From an uncultured Phascolarctobacterium sp. (GTDB taxonomy: Bacteria > Bacillota > Negativicutes > Acidaminococcales > Acidaminococcaceae), in NCBI GenBank assembly GCA_949285135.1, contig CASDXO010000006.1:114639-178638 (forward strand): DNA of 64,000 nt, read 5' to 3'. This document shows positions 25,230-35,608 of the stretch, piece after piece. A model generated the notes under the pieces. It did no database searches and was not told the origin of the DNA. It saw nothing but the letters and a program-made list of their open reading frames with translations. A program made the position numbers and the translations under genes. Position 1 is the first letter of the stretch; each line of letters starts with the position of its first letter.

Positions 25230-26293
25230 TAGATAAATTACAGGCATTGGAAGACAGATATCTGGATCTGGAAGCTAAAATCAGTGACCCTGACGTTATA
25301 GCAGACCAGGCAGAATGGTTAAAGTGTACCAGGGCACATGCCAAACTGACTGATATTGTCAGTGCGTACCGTGAATACCGTGACCTTCTGCAGGCCAGGG
25401 ATGAAGCAGAAGAAATTCTGGCAGCCGGTGATGATGAGGAACTGACCGAGATGGCTAAGGAAGAACTCAGGGAGCTGCGTCCGCAAATAGCTGATTATGA
25501 AGAGCGGCTTACAATTCTGCTGCTGCCATCTGATCCCAATGACGATAAAAATGTTATTGTAGAGATACGCGGCGGTGCTGGTGGTGAGGAAGCGGCTTTA
25601 TTCGCTGGCGTACTGTTCCGCATGTATGTGCGTTATGCGGAAACACGCGGCTGGCGGGTAGAGGTCATGGACTCCAATCCTACAGAACTGGGTGGCTTTA
25701 AGGAAGTAGTGTTCCAGATCAGTGGTGACAGTGTTTACAGCCGCATGAAGTTTGAAAGCGGCGTACATCGCGTGCAGCGCGTGCCGGAAACGGAATCGCA
25801 GGGACGCGTGCATACTTCGACTGTAACAGTAGCAGTGTTGCCGGAAGCAGAAGAAGTTGATGTGGAAATTAATCCGGCAGACTTACGTATAGATACCTAC
25901 AGAGCAGGCGGTGCCGGCGGACAGTATGTCAATAAAACGGAATCTGCCGTGCGTATTACGCATATCCCCACGGGAATTGTGGCGCAATGTCAGGATGAAA
26001 AATCGCAGCTGAAAAACCGTGAAAAATGCATGCGCGTACTGCGTGCTCGCATTTTGGAGCAGGCACAGGAAGAGCAGCGTGCGGCAACGGCAGAAGACAG
26101 AAAGAGCCAGGTGGGAACCGGCGACCGCAGTGAACGTATCAGAACTTATAACTATCCGCAGGGACGCGTTACTGATCACCGTATCGGTCTGACTCTGCAT
26201 AAGCTGGACAGCATAGTTAACGGTGATCTGGATGAACTGCTGGATGCACTGATAACAGCAAAACAGAGTGAACAATTACGTCAGGTGAAATAA
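25226..26293 (+). CDS. prfA: Peptide chain release factor 1
   Basis: A 355-residue RF1, reading UAA and UAG stop codons. The catalytic GGQ is in [21 protein letters not shown] (near 226-245). Domain 1 coiled coil occupies about 1-90. The stop-recognition tripeptide region lies between about 175 and 200 ([13 protein letters not shown]). The next gene is its methyltransferase, prmC, 1 base away, a classic pairing. Confidence 0.97.
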   Translation: MIDKLQALEDRYLDLEAKISDPDVIADQAEWLKCTRAHAKLTDIVSAYREYRDLLQARDEAEEILAAGDDEELTEMAKEELRELRPQIADYEERLTILLLPSDPNDDKNVIVEIRGGAGGEEAALFAGVLFRMYVRYAETRGWRVEVMDSNPTELGGFKEVVFQISGDSVYSRMKFESGVHRVQRVPETESQGRVHTSTVTVAVLPEAEEVDVEINPADLRIDTYRAGGAGGQYVNKTESAVRITHIPTGIVAQCQDEKSQLKNREKCMRVLRARILEQAQEEQRAATAEDRKSQVGTGDRSERIRTYNYPQGRVTDHRIGLTLHKLDSIVNGDLDELLDALITAKQSEQLRQVK

Positions 26294-26294
26294 A

Positions 26295-27200
26295 GTGGAA
26301 ACTAAGCCTGTTTGGACTATCATAAAAATATTAAATTGGACGAAGCAGTATTTTGCAGATAAAGGCGTGGAGAATCCGCGCCTTGATGCGGAAATACTGC
26401 TTTGTGCTGTTTTAAAATGCGAACGGATTAAGCTGTATCTTGATTTTGAACGTCCGCTGGATGAGCAGGAACTGGCAGTATACAGAGGATATGTGGCAAG
26501 AAGGGCGCAGCATGAGCCGTTAGCCTATATTCTCGGCGAAAAAGCTTTTATGCGAAATACCTTCAAGGTAAACAGCCATACGCTGGTCCCAAGGCCGGAA
26601 ACGGAGCTGCTGGTGGAAAGTCTTGTCATGGCTGCTGAGAAAGTAAACAGTGCACCGATGCTTCTTGATATCGGCACCGGCAGCGGGGCTATACTGGTAT
26701 CATTGCTGGACTATCTGCCGCAGGCTAAAGGTGTGGGAGTTGATATTTCGCCTGGAGCGCTGGCAGTGGCAAAGGAAAATGCAGTGCGGATTGGTGTGGC
26801 AGACAGAGCCGCTTTTTTGCATTCAGATTTATTCAGCGGCATACCTGCAGAGAGAAAATTTGATATCATCGTTTCTAATCCGCCGTATATTCCGGCTGCT
26901 AAGATAGTGACTCTGGCGCGTGATGTGCAGCGCGAGCCTCGCGGTGCGCTGGACGGTGGTAATGACGGGCTTGATTTTTACCGCAGGATTACTGAGAGCG
27001 CAGGGACTCATCTGGTGGCAGATGGACTGCTGGCTTTTGAAATAGGCATAGGGCAAAGTGAGGCCGTATGCGCCATGTGTCGTGAAAACGGATTAGGTGC
27101 TGTGGCTGTGCGTCGGGACTATGCAGGGATAGACAGGATGGTTTTTGCGGCTAAAGAGGGTGGAAGATATGCAGACATATTATTGGAAATTACAAAATAA
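26295..27200 (+). CDS. prmC: Release factor glutamine methyltransferase
   Basis: A 301-residue SAM-dependent enzyme that methylates the Gln of the GGQ motif. LDIGTGSGAILVSLL (near 123-137) is the SAM loop and NPPYIP (near 195) the glutamine-binding motif. GTG at 26295 is the start, one base after prfA. Its end overlaps the sua5 gene by 32 bases. Confidence 0.95.
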   Translation: METKPVWTIIKILNWTKQYFADKGVENPRLDAEILLCAVLKCERIKLYLDFERPLDEQELAVYRGYVARRAQHEPLAYILGEKAFMRNTFKVNSHTLVPRPETELLVESLVMAAEKVNSAPMLLDIGTGSGAILVSLLDYLPQAKGVGVDISPGALAVAKENAVRIGVADRAAFLHSDLFSGIPAERKFDIIVSNPPYIPAAKIVTLARDVQREPRGALDGGNDGLDFYRRITESAGTHLVADGLLAFEIGIGQSEAVCAMCRENGLGAVAVRRDYAGIDRMVFAAKEGGRYADILLEITK

Positions 27201-28266
27201 TGCGGCTGATAATGAGATAATCGCCAGAGCTGCAGAATTTATCAGGCAGGGTGAGGTAGTAGCATTTCCGACGGAAACGGTTTATGGCTTGGGAGCTGAT
27301 GGACTTAACAGTGAAGCGGTAGCCAAGATATTTGCCGCCAAAGGACGTCCGAATGACAATCCTTTGATTCTGCATATTGCCGATAAGGCAAGTATTAACC
27401 GACTGACTAAGGGTCTGACGGAAAATGCCAAAATACTGATGGAAAAATTCTGGCCAGGCCCGCTGACACTGATAGTAGATAAGTCGGATATTGTACCGGA
27501 TGCCGTCAGTGCGGGGCTGCCGACGGTGGCAGTGCGCTTTCCGTCCAATGTTTTTGCTCAGCAGTTAATCAAAGCCTGCGGTTGTCCGATAGCCGCACCT
27601 TCGGCTAATATTTCAGGACGTCCCAGTCCGACCAATGCACCTGATGTGATGGAAGATATGCAGGGAAAGGTCGCGGCAGTACTTGACGGCGGCAGCTGTG
27701 GTATAGGTCTGGAATCTACTGTAGTAGATACTACTGAGCCAGTGCCGGTGATACTGCGTCCGGGCGGGATTACTTATGAAATGCTTACTGAGGTGCTGGG
27801 AGTCGTAGAAATTGATCCGGCGCTGCAGGGAGATAAAAATTTCCGGCCTAAAGCACCGGGAATGAAGTACAGGCATTATGCGCCTAAAGCCCCCATGTAC
27901 TTGCTGGAAGGCAAAAGTGCGCAGCTGCTGCCGGAAATGGCAGCGCGGGCAGCAGCTGAAGGGCTGAAGGTAGGTGTACTGTGCAGTAGTGCGATGAAGG
28001 ACAGACTGCCGCAGCTGCCGCAGCTCCAGCTGGCCTGCTGGGGTGACAGCAGAGAGCAGCTGGCAGCGGAACTTTTTTATCTGCTGCGTGATTTTGACCG
28101 CACCAGGCCGGATGTAATACTGGCAGAGGGCATAGATGAAAACGGCCTTGGCCTTGCAGTAATGAACAGGATGCGCAAGGCTGCAGGCTATCAGCTGGTA
28201 ATGCTGACAGACGGAGGACTCAGCATAAAAAACGGTACGCAGCTGCCGTCTTTTATGGTAAAATAA
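27169..28266 (+). CDS. Threonylcarbamoyl-AMP synthase (Sua5 type)
   Basis: A 365-residue enzyme making threonylcarbamoyl-adenylate for the t6A37 modification of tRNA. The YrdC domain (about 10-205) carries FPTETVYGLGADG, KGRPNDNPLILH and AAPSANISGRPSPT. The C-terminal Sua5 domain (about 230-360) opens after the APGMKYRHYAPKAP linker. ATG at 27169 follows GGGTGGAAG and is preferred over 27145. Both substrate-binding and regulatory domains are intact. Confidence 0.93.
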   Translation: MQTYYWKLQNNAADNEIIARAAEFIRQGEVVAFPTETVYGLGADGLNSEAVAKIFAAKGRPNDNPLILHIADKASINRLTKGLTENAKILMEKFWPGPLTLIVDKSDIVPDAVSAGLPTVAVRFPSNVFAQQLIKACGCPIAAPSANISGRPSPTNAPDVMEDMQGKVAAVLDGGSCGIGLESTVVDTTEPVPVILRPGGITYEMLTEVLGVVEIDPALQGDKNFRPKAPGMKYRHYAPKAPMYLLEGKSAQLLPEMAARAAAEGLKVGVLCSSAMKDRLPQLPQLQLACWGDSREQLAAELFYLLRDFDRTRPDVILAEGIDENGLGLAVMNRMRKAAGYQLVMLTDGGLSIKNGTQLPSFMVK

Positions 28267-28302
28267 AGTTGCTTGATACCTTGACCGATAGGAGGAATGA
28301 TT

Positions 28303-28752
28303 ATGAAAATAGCAATGGCTAGTGATCATGGCGGTATCCATCTGAAAGAGCATATTAAAAATTATCTGCAGGAAAAAGGCATCGAGGTTGTGGACCACGG
28401 TACCTATACTGAAGAATCCTGCGATTATCCGGATTTTGCCGCAAAATTATGTGCGGATATAACTACCGGTGCCAGTGGTGCCGAAAAGGGCATCCTGATC
28501 TGTGGTACCGGCATAGGAATTTCCATTGCCGCTAATAAATGTCGCGGTATCAGAGCTGCATTGTGTGCAGATGTTTATTCTGCCAAAATGAGCCGTGAAC
28601 ATAATAATGCCAATGTTTTGTGTATGGGTGAACGGACAACTGGCGTTGGCCTTGCCGAAATGATTGTCGATGTATGGCTGGCAACAGAATTTGCCGGCGG
28701 CAGACATGAAAGACGTGTCAATAAAATTATGGCTTTGGAGTCTGAACAATAA
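28303..28752 (+). CDS. rpiB: Ribose-5-phosphate isomerase B
   Basis: A 149-residue RpiB/LacAB family isomerase, interconverting ribose 5-phosphate and ribulose 5-phosphate. MASDHGGIHLKE, the Cys-containing ILICGTGIGISIAANK (active-site Cys near 69) and SREHNNANVLCMGERTTG are conserved. ATG 28303 has AGGAGG at the right distance. It touches the next gene by one base. Confidence 0.95.
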   Translation: MKIAMASDHGGIHLKEHIKNYLQEKGIEVVDHGTYTEESCDYPDFAAKLCADITTGASGAEKGILICGTGIGISIAANKCRGIRAALCADVYSAKMSREHNNANVLCMGERTTGVGLAEMIVDVWLATEFAGGRHERRVNKIMALESEQ

Positions 28753-29303
28753 TGGAATTGGAATTTGTTACACGGCAAATAACAGAAGCTGCCGAGGAGC
28801 TTATTGCCGTCGCTAAGACGAAAAAAGGTCAGATATTTGTATTAGGCTGCAGTACCAGTGAAGTTATTGGTAATAAAATTGGTACTGGCGGCAGCAGTGA
28901 AGCAGCAAAAATGATTTTCAGGGCTTTAAAGGCAGTAACTGACAAACATGGACTGTATCTGGCCGTACAATGCTGTGAGCATCTGAATCGTGCTATAGTG
29001 CTGGAAGCAGCAGCCATGGAAAAATATGATCTGACAGAGGTAACCGTACGTCCGATGCCTCATGCTGGCGGTGCCATGGCAACAGCAGCTTATGAGGGTT
29101 TTGAACAGGCTGTGGTGGTGGAAACAGTAGCGGCACATCTTGGTATGGACATCGGACAGACGCTGATTGGCATGCATCTGAAAAGAGTAGCCGTACCTGT
29201 ACGTTTACAGCAGAAAACTATCGGTGATGCCGTACTGACGGCAGCACGGACGAGACCGCCGCTTATCGGCGGAGAACGGGCACATTACCCGGAAAACAGA
29301 TAA
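28752..29303 (+). CDS. YwlG/DUF436 family protein
   Basis: A 183-residue member of the TIGR01440 family. LGCSTSEVIGNKIGTGGSSEAAKMIF (near 31-57), QCCEHLNRA and RPMPHAGGAMATAAYE are the hallmark motifs. Function is not established. The gene usually sits between rpiB and glyA in Firmicutes, exactly as here. Confidence 0.9.
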   Translation: MELEFVTRQITEAAEELIAVAKTKKGQIFVLGCSTSEVIGNKIGTGGSSEAAKMIFRALKAVTDKHGLYLAVQCCEHLNRAIVLEAAAMEKYDLTEVTVRPMPHAGGAMATAAYEGFEQAVVVETVAAHLGMDIGQTLIGMHLKRVAVPVRLQQKTIGDAVLTAARTRPPLIGGERAHYPENR

Positions 29304-29335
29304 GATGTGATTAGATTATTTTGGAGGGAACAACA

Positions 29336-30586
29336 ATGAATTTAGCAAGTTTGGCAGTGACTGATCCTGAATTAAATGGTTTTATCGGTGAAGAGCTGGA
29401 GCGTCAGAGAAACAAGATTGAGCTTATTGCATCCGAGAACTTTGTATCTCCGGCTGTTATGGAAGCCATGGGCACTATTTTAACTAATAAATATGCAGAA
29501 GGCTATCCGGGACATCGTTATTATGGTGGCTGTGAATACGTAGATAAGGTAGAAACACTGGCTATTGAACGTGCCAAAAAACTTTTTGGCGCCAACTATG
29601 CTAATGTTCAGCCTCACTGTGGTGCCAGCACAAATCTGGCTGTATATTTTGCTTTTCTGAAACCCGGCGATACCATAATGGGCATGAATCTTTCCCAGGG
29701 TGGACATCTGAGCCACGGATCACCGGTAAATATTTCCGGTAAATATTTTAATGTAGTTCCCTATGGTGTAAATCAGGAAACTGAGACGATTGATTATGAT
29801 GAGCTGGAAAAACTTGCCCAGGAGCATCATCCTAAAATGATTGTTGCAGGTGCCAGTGCCTATCCGCGTGTCATTGATTTTAAAAAAATGGCAGAAATAG
29901 CTCATGGAGCAGGTGCCATGCTGCTGGTGGACATGGCTCATATTGCTGGCCTTGTAGCTGCAGGACTGCATCCGAATCCGGTACCTTATGCTGACGTTGT
30001 AACAACTACGACCCACAAAACTCTGCGTGGTCCCCGTGGCGGCCTTATTCTCTGCAATAATGAAGAATATGCCAAAGCTATCAATAAGGCTATTTTCCCT
30101 GGTATTCAGGGTGGCCCGCTGATGCACATTGTGGCAGCTAAGGCAGTGGCCTTCGGTGAAGCGTTAAAACCTGAATTTAAGATTTATCAGGAAAACATCA
30201 TCAAAAATGCAAAAGCATTTGCTGATGCACTGATTAAAGAAGGATTCCGTCTTGTTTCCGGAGGCACTGATAACCATCTGGTGCTTGTCGATGTACGCGG
30301 ACAAGGGCTGACTGGTAAGGATGCCGAACATCTGCTGGATGAGATTGGCATTACCTGTAATAAAAATACTATTCCGTTTGACCCTGCCAGTCCGTTTGTT
30401 ACCAGCGGCATTCGTTTAGGTACTCCGGCTGTTACCACCAGAGGCTTCAACGAAGATGATATGCGTGAGGTTGCTGCTATTATCGGACTGGTACTGAAAA
30501 ATAAAGATAATGAAGAAAAACAGCAGGAAGCTGCTGCAAGAGTAGCTGCTTTATGCGCAAAATACCCGATGTACCCCAATATCTAA
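29336..30586 (+). CDS. glyA: Serine hydroxymethyltransferase
   Basis: A 416-residue PLP enzyme interconverting serine and glycine with tetrahydrofolate. [16 protein letters not shown], the Schiff-base lysine in [16 protein letters not shown] (near 227-231) and [15 protein letters not shown] (near 360) identify it. TTGGAGGGA precedes ATG 29336. It lies in a run of nucleotide and one-carbon genes. Confidence 0.97.
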   Translation: MNLASLAVTDPELNGFIGEELERQRNKIELIASENFVSPAVMEAMGTILTNKYAEGYPGHRYYGGCEYVDKVETLAIERAKKLFGANYANVQPHCGASTNLAVYFAFLKPGDTIMGMNLSQGGHLSHGSPVNISGKYFNVVPYGVNQETETIDYDELEKLAQEHHPKMIVAGASAYPRVIDFKKMAEIAHGAGAMLLVDMAHIAGLVAAGLHPNPVPYADVVTTTTHKTLRGPRGGLILCNNEEYAKAINKAIFPGIQGGPLMHIVAAKAVAFGEALKPEFKIYQENIIKNAKAFADALIKEGFRLVSGGTDNHLVLVDVRGQGLTGKDAEHLLDEIGITCNKNTIPFDPASPFVTSGIRLGTPAVTTRGFNEDDMREVAAIIGLVLKNKDNEEKQQEAAARVAALCAKYPMYPNI

Positions 30587-30602
30587 GTAAAGGAAGATTC
30601 TG

Positions 30603-31223
30603 ATGCAGATAAAAGTAGTCGATCATCCGTTAATTAAATCTAAACTGACAGAAATTCGCGATGCCAGCACACCTACCAGCTGGTTTAAACGTATTCTGGA
30701 TGAAATTACGATGCTGATGGTTTTTGAAGTTACTAAAGATGTGCCTGTGGAACATATGAAAGTTCAGACGCCTTTGACAGAAACAAACGGCTACAAGATT
30801 TCCGGCAGCATTACACTGGTGCCCATCCTGCGTGCCGGCCTTGGTTTTCTTGACGGCGTTGTACGCGTAATACCGGAAGCGAATGTCGGACATATAGGCA
30901 TGAGCCGTAATGAGGAAACGCTGGAACCGGAAGAGTATTACTGCAAGCTTCCAAAAGATTCGGATGCTTATACAATCTTGCTGGATCCGATGCTGGCTAC
31001 CGGTGGTTCTGCGGTTGCGGCCATTGATCAGCTGAAAAAGCGCGGTTTAAAGAATATTCGCCTGATGTGTCTGGTTGCTGCTCCTGAAGGTGTAAAACGT
31101 TTGAACGCCGTGCATCCTGATGTAAAGATTTATACCGCAGCCTTGGACGACCATCTGAACGAACACGGTTACATAGTGCCCGGACTGGGCGATGCCGGTG
31201 ACCGTATATTTGGGACGGTATGA
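30603..31223 (+). CDS. upp: Uracil phosphoribosyltransferase
   Basis: A 206-residue enzyme making UMP from uracil and [18 protein letters not shown] and the PRPP loop [16 protein letters not shown] (near 128-143) are present, and the C-terminal [12 protein letters not shown] is the uracil-binding loop. Its stop overlaps the start of the deaminase (ATGA). Confidence 0.96.
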   Translation: MQIKVVDHPLIKSKLTEIRDASTPTSWFKRILDEITMLMVFEVTKDVPVEHMKVQTPLTETNGYKISGSITLVPILRAGLGFLDGVVRVIPEANVGHIGMSRNEETLEPEEYYCKLPKDSDAYTILLDPMLATGGSAVAAIDQLKKRGLKNIRLMCLVAAPEGVKRLNAVHPDVKIYTAALDDHLNEHGYIVPGLGDAGDRIFGTV

Positions 31224-31672
31224 ACATGGAAAGACCTGACTGGGATACCTATTTTATGGAGATTGCCCGGGTAGTGAGCAAGCGTTCTACCTGTCTGCGT
31301 CGCAGTGTTGGGGCGGTAATAGTGAAAAACAGGCAGATTGTCGCTACAGGTTATAACGGCACCCCCAAGAACCTGCCTCATTGTGAAACAGTAGGCTGTC
31401 TGCGCGAGCAGCTTAAGGTTCCTTCCGGGCAGATGCATGAACTGTGCCGCGGCATTCATGCTGAGCAAAATGCTGTGGTGCAGGCTGCCTATCATGGTGT
31501 TTCGGTAAACGGAGGCACAGTGTACTGTACACATCAGCCATGCGTGGTATGCACCAAGATTCTTATTAATGCAGGCATAAAACGTATAGTTTACGCTAAT
31601 CCGTATCCGGATAAACTGGCTCAGGATATGATGGCTGCGTCAGGAATCGAAATAGTAATTGTAAATAATTAA
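31220..31672 (+). CDS. Deoxycytidylate (dCMP) deaminase family protein
   Basis: A 150-residue zinc deaminase. The [11 protein letters not shown] motif (His and catalytic Glu, near 75-85) and [11 protein letters not shown] (two zinc cysteines, near 102-112) define the family; [16 protein letters not shown] and [13 protein letters not shown] are typical of the dCMP/ComEB branch. It supplies dUMP for dTMP synthesis. The position after upp is common in Firmicutes. Confidence 0.93.
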   Translation: MNMERPDWDTYFMEIARVVSKRSTCLRRSVGAVIVKNRQIVATGYNGTPKNLPHCETVGCLREQLKVPSGQMHELCRGIHAEQNAVVQAAYHGVSVNGGTVYCTHQPCVVCTKILINAGIKRIVYANPYPDKLAQDMMAASGIEIVIVNN

Positions 31673-31676
31673 CTGC

Positions 31677-31709
31677 AATGGTCATCCGGCTTTACGGGTG
31701 ACCATTTTT
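31677..31709 (+). terminator. Terminator after the dCMP deaminase gene
   Basis: AATGGTCATCCG-GCTTTA-CGGGTGACCATTTTT. Confidence 0.85.
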
Positions 31710-31761
31710 ACAGGCAGCAGATTTTTGTTAAGATATTGTAAAAAAAATTTTTGACAAAATT

Positions 31762-31789
31762 TTTACAATACTGATTTTTTTGATATACT
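31762..31789 (+). promoter_or_regulatory. Promoter of the tagO/wecA-wecB pair
   Basis: TTTACA, 16 bp, TATACT. A consensus TTGACA occurs 10 bases upstream but is badly spaced from any -10. Confidence 0.55.
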
Positions 31790-31867
31790 ATATTAAGAAA
31801 TTTAAAAAATCATGTTGGGGCAAATAATCCCGCTGATAAAATACAGCAGGATCATAGTGAGGTAGAA

Positions 31868-32884
31868 ATGTTAAAAGTTTATGGATTTCCCTTTCTGCTT
31901 GCAGCGCTTGTCAGTTATGTGCTGACACCTTATATCAAGACGCTGGCTTTTAAAATAGGGGCCATTGATAAACCAGATAACCGCAAAGTACATAAAAAAA
32001 TTATGCCGCGCCTGGGAGGACTGGCTATTTATATTGCCTTTATGGCTGGTGTTATCAGCAGCCTGGAGCTAACCTGGGATATTGTGGGTATATTGCTGGG
32101 CGGAACGATTATCGTCATTGTTGGTATTCTGGATGATAAATATCAGCTGCCGGCCAAGGTAAAACTGCTGGGACAGATTGTGGCTGCATGTGTGCTGGTT
32201 TTGTTCGATATCAGGATAGAATGGGTAAATAATCCTTTTGGCGGATATTTTTATCTGGATACTCTTATATCCGTTCCTCTGACAGTTTTCTGGGTAATAA
32301 GCTTTACGAATGTTGTCAACCTGATTGACGGCTTGGACGGACTGGCAGCCGGAGTTTCTGCGATTGCTTCCATGACCGTGATACTGGTTGCTGCGCAGAT
32401 GGGATATTATCACATAGCAATTATGACGGCGGCACTTGCAGGGGGTATTATCGGTTTTATCAGATATAACTTTAATCCTGCCACGATTTTTATGGGTGAT
32501 ACAGGCAGCATGTTTATCGGCTATATGCTGGCAGCTGTTTCCGTATACGGAGCGGTCAAGACTGCTGCAACCATCGCGCTGATTGTTCCGGCTATAGCGC
32601 TGGGCCTGCCGATTATGGACACTGCTTTTGCCATTATGCGCCGTTATAATAACGGAAGGCCGATTTTCCAGCCTGATAAAGGACATTTGCATCACAGACT
32701 TTTGGCGATGGGTATGAATCAGAAACAGGCAGTGCTTTTAATGTATGCTATCAGTGCTGCGCTTGGTATTGCAGCGGTGCTGTGGGCAGAAATGGACGGT
32801 TTTTATGCCGCGCTTATTATTGCCGTTATCATTACGGCTGTAGCTGTTGGTGCTAAGAAGATAGGTATTCTTAATGACAGATAG
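31868..32884 (+). CDS. Undecaprenyl-phosphate GlcNAc-1-phosphate transferase (TagO/WecA family)
   Basis: A 338-residue integral membrane enzyme with about 11 hydrophobic segments that starts polysaccharide synthesis by loading GlcNAc-1-P on undecaprenyl phosphate. Conserved cytoplasmic motifs are DKPDNRKVHKKIMPRLGGLAI, GILDDKYQLPAK, NLIDGLDGLAAG, FMGDTGSMFIGY and the His-rich KGHLHHRLLAMG. It is paired with wecB, whose product makes ManNAc from the same sugar nucleotide. Confidence 0.93.
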   Translation: MLKVYGFPFLLAALVSYVLTPYIKTLAFKIGAIDKPDNRKVHKKIMPRLGGLAIYIAFMAGVISSLELTWDIVGILLGGTIIVIVGILDDKYQLPAKVKLLGQIVAACVLVLFDIRIEWVNNPFGGYFYLDTLISVPLTVFWVISFTNVVNLIDGLDGLAAGVSAIASMTVILVAAQMGYYHIAIMTAALAGGIIGFIRYNFNPATIFMGDTGSMFIGYMLAAVSVYGAVKTAATIALIVPAIALGLPIMDTAFAIMRRYNNGRPIFQPDKGHLHHRLLAMGMNQKQAVLLMYAISAALGIAAVLWAEMDGFYAALIIAVIITAVAVGAKKIGILNDR

Positions 32885-32901
32885 TGGGGAGGAAGAATAA
32901 A

Positions 32902-34059
32902 GTGAAAAAGCTGAAAGTGATGACTGTTTTCGGTACTCGTCCGGAGGCCATCAAAATGTGTCCGCTGGTGCTTGAAATGAGAAAGCATTCCGATTGCATC
33001 GAACCGATAGTAGCTGTTACCGCGCAGCACAGAGAAATGCTGGATCAGGTTCTGGGCCTTTTTCATATTAAACCGGATTATGATTTGAACATCATGACCG
33101 CCGGACAGACTTTATATGACGTAACAACCCGTGCGCTGATGGGTCTGAAAGAAGTAATAGAGCAGGCTAAACCGGATATGGTACTGGTACATGGTGATAC
33201 GACGACTACTTTTGCCGGAGCGCTGGCTGCCTTTTATGCCCAGGTGCCTGTAGGACATGTAGAGGCAGGGCTGAGAACAGGTAATAAATATTCTCCCTAT
33301 CCTGAAGAAATGAACCGTAAGCTGACAGGGGCGATTGCTGACATGCATTTTGCTCCTACTGCAATCAGTAAACAAAATCTGCTGCAGGAGCATGTACAGC
33401 CGGAAAATATCCTCATTACCGGCAACACTGTTATAGATGCGCTGCAGGCTACGGTAAAGCAGGATTATGTTTTTGCCGATGCAGAGTTCAACAAGGTTTT
33501 TGAAAGCGGACATCGTCTGATTTTGATGACTACTCACCGCAGGGAAAATTTAGGTGAGCCGATGCGCCACGTTTATAAAGCACTTAAGAGTGTGCTGGAA
33601 ACCCATGAAGATGTAGAAGCTATTTTCCCCGTACATAAGAATCCGCGGGTACGTGAAATTGTACGGCAGGAACTGGGTGATCTGGAAAGAGTACATCTGA
33701 TTGAGCCCATGGATTACGAGCCGTTTGCCAATCTGATGGCAAAAGTAGACATTGTGCTTACTGACAGCGGCGGAATCCAGGAGGAGGCTCCTGCTCTTGG
33801 CAAACCGGTACTGGTACTGAGAGATACAACGGAAAGACCGGAAGCTGTAGCGGCAGGAACAGTGCTGCTGGTTGGCACGGCTTATGACAATGTATTGCGT
33901 GAAACTAACCGTCTGCTTGATGATGCTGTTCACTACAAAAAGATGGCCGAGGCTGCTAACCCGTATGGTGACGGGAAGGCTTGCGCCAGAATAGTCAATG
34001 CCATTTTGAGAAAAAACGGCTTTGATGTACAAAAATTATCTGAATTTCTTGCTAATTAA
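32902..34059 (+). CDS. wecB: UDP-N-acetylglucosamine 2-epimerase (non-hydrolysing)
   Basis: A 385-residue GT-B-fold epimerase giving UDP-ManNAc. VFGTRPEAIKMCPLV at the N-terminus, VHGDTTTTFAGALAAFY, HVEAGLRTGN, TTHRRENLGEP and TDSGGIQEEAPALGKPVLVLRDTTERPEA are all present. GTG at 32902 has GGGGAGGAAG upstream and fits better than GTG 32884. With the preceding transferase it supports surface polysaccharide synthesis. Confidence 0.95.
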   Translation: MKKLKVMTVFGTRPEAIKMCPLVLEMRKHSDCIEPIVAVTAQHREMLDQVLGLFHIKPDYDLNIMTAGQTLYDVTTRALMGLKEVIEQAKPDMVLVHGDTTTTFAGALAAFYAQVPVGHVEAGLRTGNKYSPYPEEMNRKLTGAIADMHFAPTAISKQNLLQEHVQPENILITGNTVIDALQATVKQDYVFADAEFNKVFESGHRLILMTTHRRENLGEPMRHVYKALKSVLETHEDVEAIFPVHKNPRVREIVRQELGDLERVHLIEPMDYEPFANLMAKVDIVLTDSGGIQEEAPALGKPVLVLRDTTERPEAVAAGTVLLVGTAYDNVLRETNRLLDDAVHYKKMAEAANPYGDGKACARIVNAILRKNGFDVQKLSEFLAN

Positions 34060-34061
34060 GA

Positions 34062-34090
34062 TAGACAAATGTAGTGAAAAATATTAGAAT
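34062..34090 (+). promoter_or_regulatory. Promoter of the ATP synthase operon
   Basis: TAGACA, 17 bp, TAGAAT, followed by an AT-rich leader of about 60 bases before the first gene at 34156. Confidence 0.55.
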
Positions 34091-34155
34091 TATATGTGTA
34101 AAAAATATGATAAAGATGTGAATTTTTCTGAAAATATTTTGTAAGAGGAAAGATC

Positions 34156-34416
34156 ATGGATATGCGTGGGCCGGATAAAGAACATATGCGGATGCTGGAA
34201 GCCCTGGCTACGGTTTCCTCACTTGCTTTCATGGCGGTCTTTGATTTCCTGCTGGCTTATTTTGGCGGCGACTGGCTGGACAGATATTTTCAGACCGGCG
34301 ACCATACTATGCGCTCGCTGTGCATAGCGCTGGCAGTGGTATCACTGATATTGACATATTACAATCTGATTAACAAAAGCATATTCTCCAGAGAAAAAGA
34401 TAAGAAGGAAAAATGA
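34156..34416 (+). CDS. AtpZ-like small membrane protein
   Basis: An 86-residue protein with two membrane helices (about 15-40 and 52-72) at the head of the ATP synthase operon, a position taken by AtpZ/AtpI-type accessory proteins (AtpZ family: GGDWLDRYF between the helices). These are thought to help assemble the c-ring or supply Mg2+. It overlaps the next gene by 4 bases. Confidence 0.75.
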   Translation: MDMRGPDKEHMRMLEALATVSSLAFMAVFDFLLAYFGGDWLDRYFQTGDHTMRSLCIALAVVSLILTYYNLINKSIFSREKDKKEK

Positions 34417-34835
34417 AGACAAATTTTGATCTTACTCCGGTTGTCCGCAGCGGCAGTTGCAAATTTATTACAAAAATTACACTTCCAGCACTTTTTTTTG
34501 TTGTGCTGGTGAAGTTTTTGGGGTATGATTACTTAGCGGAAGGTTTATTCTGCGGAGTGTTTGCAGCTACAGTCGATCTTGTTATCCTGTTTATCGGGAT
34601 GAAGAAAGCAATGCCTTATGTGGACTTTCCTAAACATGCCCTGAAGATTATGAAGCGTTTCAGATGGCTGCGGGTCGCTTCGGCTGCCTGCTTTATAATT
34701 ATGATGTTAAGAATGAAGCTGCATGTGCCTGGTGCATTTGGCGGCTTTCTTCTGATACATATATTTTTTATTATTAATTTATTATTTATCGCGTACCAAC
34801 TTACTAATGAGAGGAACGTGAAGAAAGGAGTGTAA
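34413..34835 (+). CDS. atpI: ATP synthase subunit I
   Basis: A 140-residue protein with four hydrophobic segments, poorly conserved in sequence as usual for AtpI, located immediately before atpB. AtpI is an assembly factor for the c-ring. Identification rests on size, topology and position. Confidence 0.75.
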   Translation: MKTNFDLTPVVRSGSCKFITKITLPALFFVVLVKFLGYDYLAEGLFCGVFAATVDLVILFIGMKKAMPYVDFPKHALKIMKRFRWLRVASAACFIIMMLRMKLHVPGAFGGFLLIHIFFIINLLFIAYQLTNERNVKKGV

Positions 34836-34838
34836 CAA

Positions 34839-35564
34839 ATGGGAAATGTAGCAGCTGACGCAGCTAAAGAAGCAGCAAATTCCGGTGAGATTATCCATTA
34901 CCTCGCCCAGAACACTTTTTTGGGTGAAGTTAATATGCAGACAATGTATATGACTTGGGTGACCATGGCCATCGTATTCGTACTGTTTCTGTTAGTCTGC
35001 AGGAATCCGAAAATGGTTCCGTCAGGACTGCAAAATGCAATGGAAATTATTCTCGACTTCTTGAATGGCTTGATGGAAGACAATTTGGGCACAAAAGGCC
35101 GTAAATTTATGGCACCGTTTATTGTGACTTTGTTCATGTTCATCTTAGTTAGCAATGAACTGGGTATTTTTCTTCCCCAAATTGGTGTGCATTGGACTTC
35201 TCCTACCAACGATATCAATACTTGCTTTGCGCTTTCTTTATTAGTAGCGTTTAGTGCATATATGGTTGGTGTTATGAAGCAGGGCATTGGACACTTCAAA
35301 CATTTCATCAGCCCGAGTCCGGCATTCCTGCCCTTGCATTTATTAGATGCAGTTACAAAACCGCTGACTATGGCTCTTCGTCTTTTTGGTAATATCCTTG
35401 CAGGCGAAATTTTGCTGATTGTATTATACCAGCTTTCTCCGTGGGTTATTCCTGAACTGTGGGTAATGTTCAGCTTGTTCATTGGCTTTGTTCAGGCGTT
35501 TATCTTTACCATTCTGGCTCTGGGCAGCTATGCGCTCGCTTTTGCCAGCCATGACGAACACTAA
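34839..35564 (+). CDS. atpB: ATP synthase subunit a
   Basis: A 241-residue membrane subunit forming the ion half-channels. The essential Arg lies in KPLTMALRLFGNILAGE (near 180-195), and FVQAFIFTILALGSYALA is the last helix. It is followed by atpE. Confidence 0.95.
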   Translation: MGNVAADAAKEAANSGEIIHYLAQNTFLGEVNMQTMYMTWVTMAIVFVLFLLVCRNPKMVPSGLQNAMEIILDFLNGLMEDNLGTKGRKFMAPFIVTLFMFILVSNELGIFLPQIGVHWTSPTNDINTCFALSLLVAFSAYMVGVMKQGIGHFKHFISPSPAFLPLHLLDAVTKPLTMALRLFGNILAGEILLIVLYQLSPWVIPELWVMFSLFIGFVQAFIFTILALGSYALAFASHDEH

Positions 35565-35608
35565 TCTGTTATTCCAATTTAATTTATAATTTTGAAAGGA
35601 TGAATCAA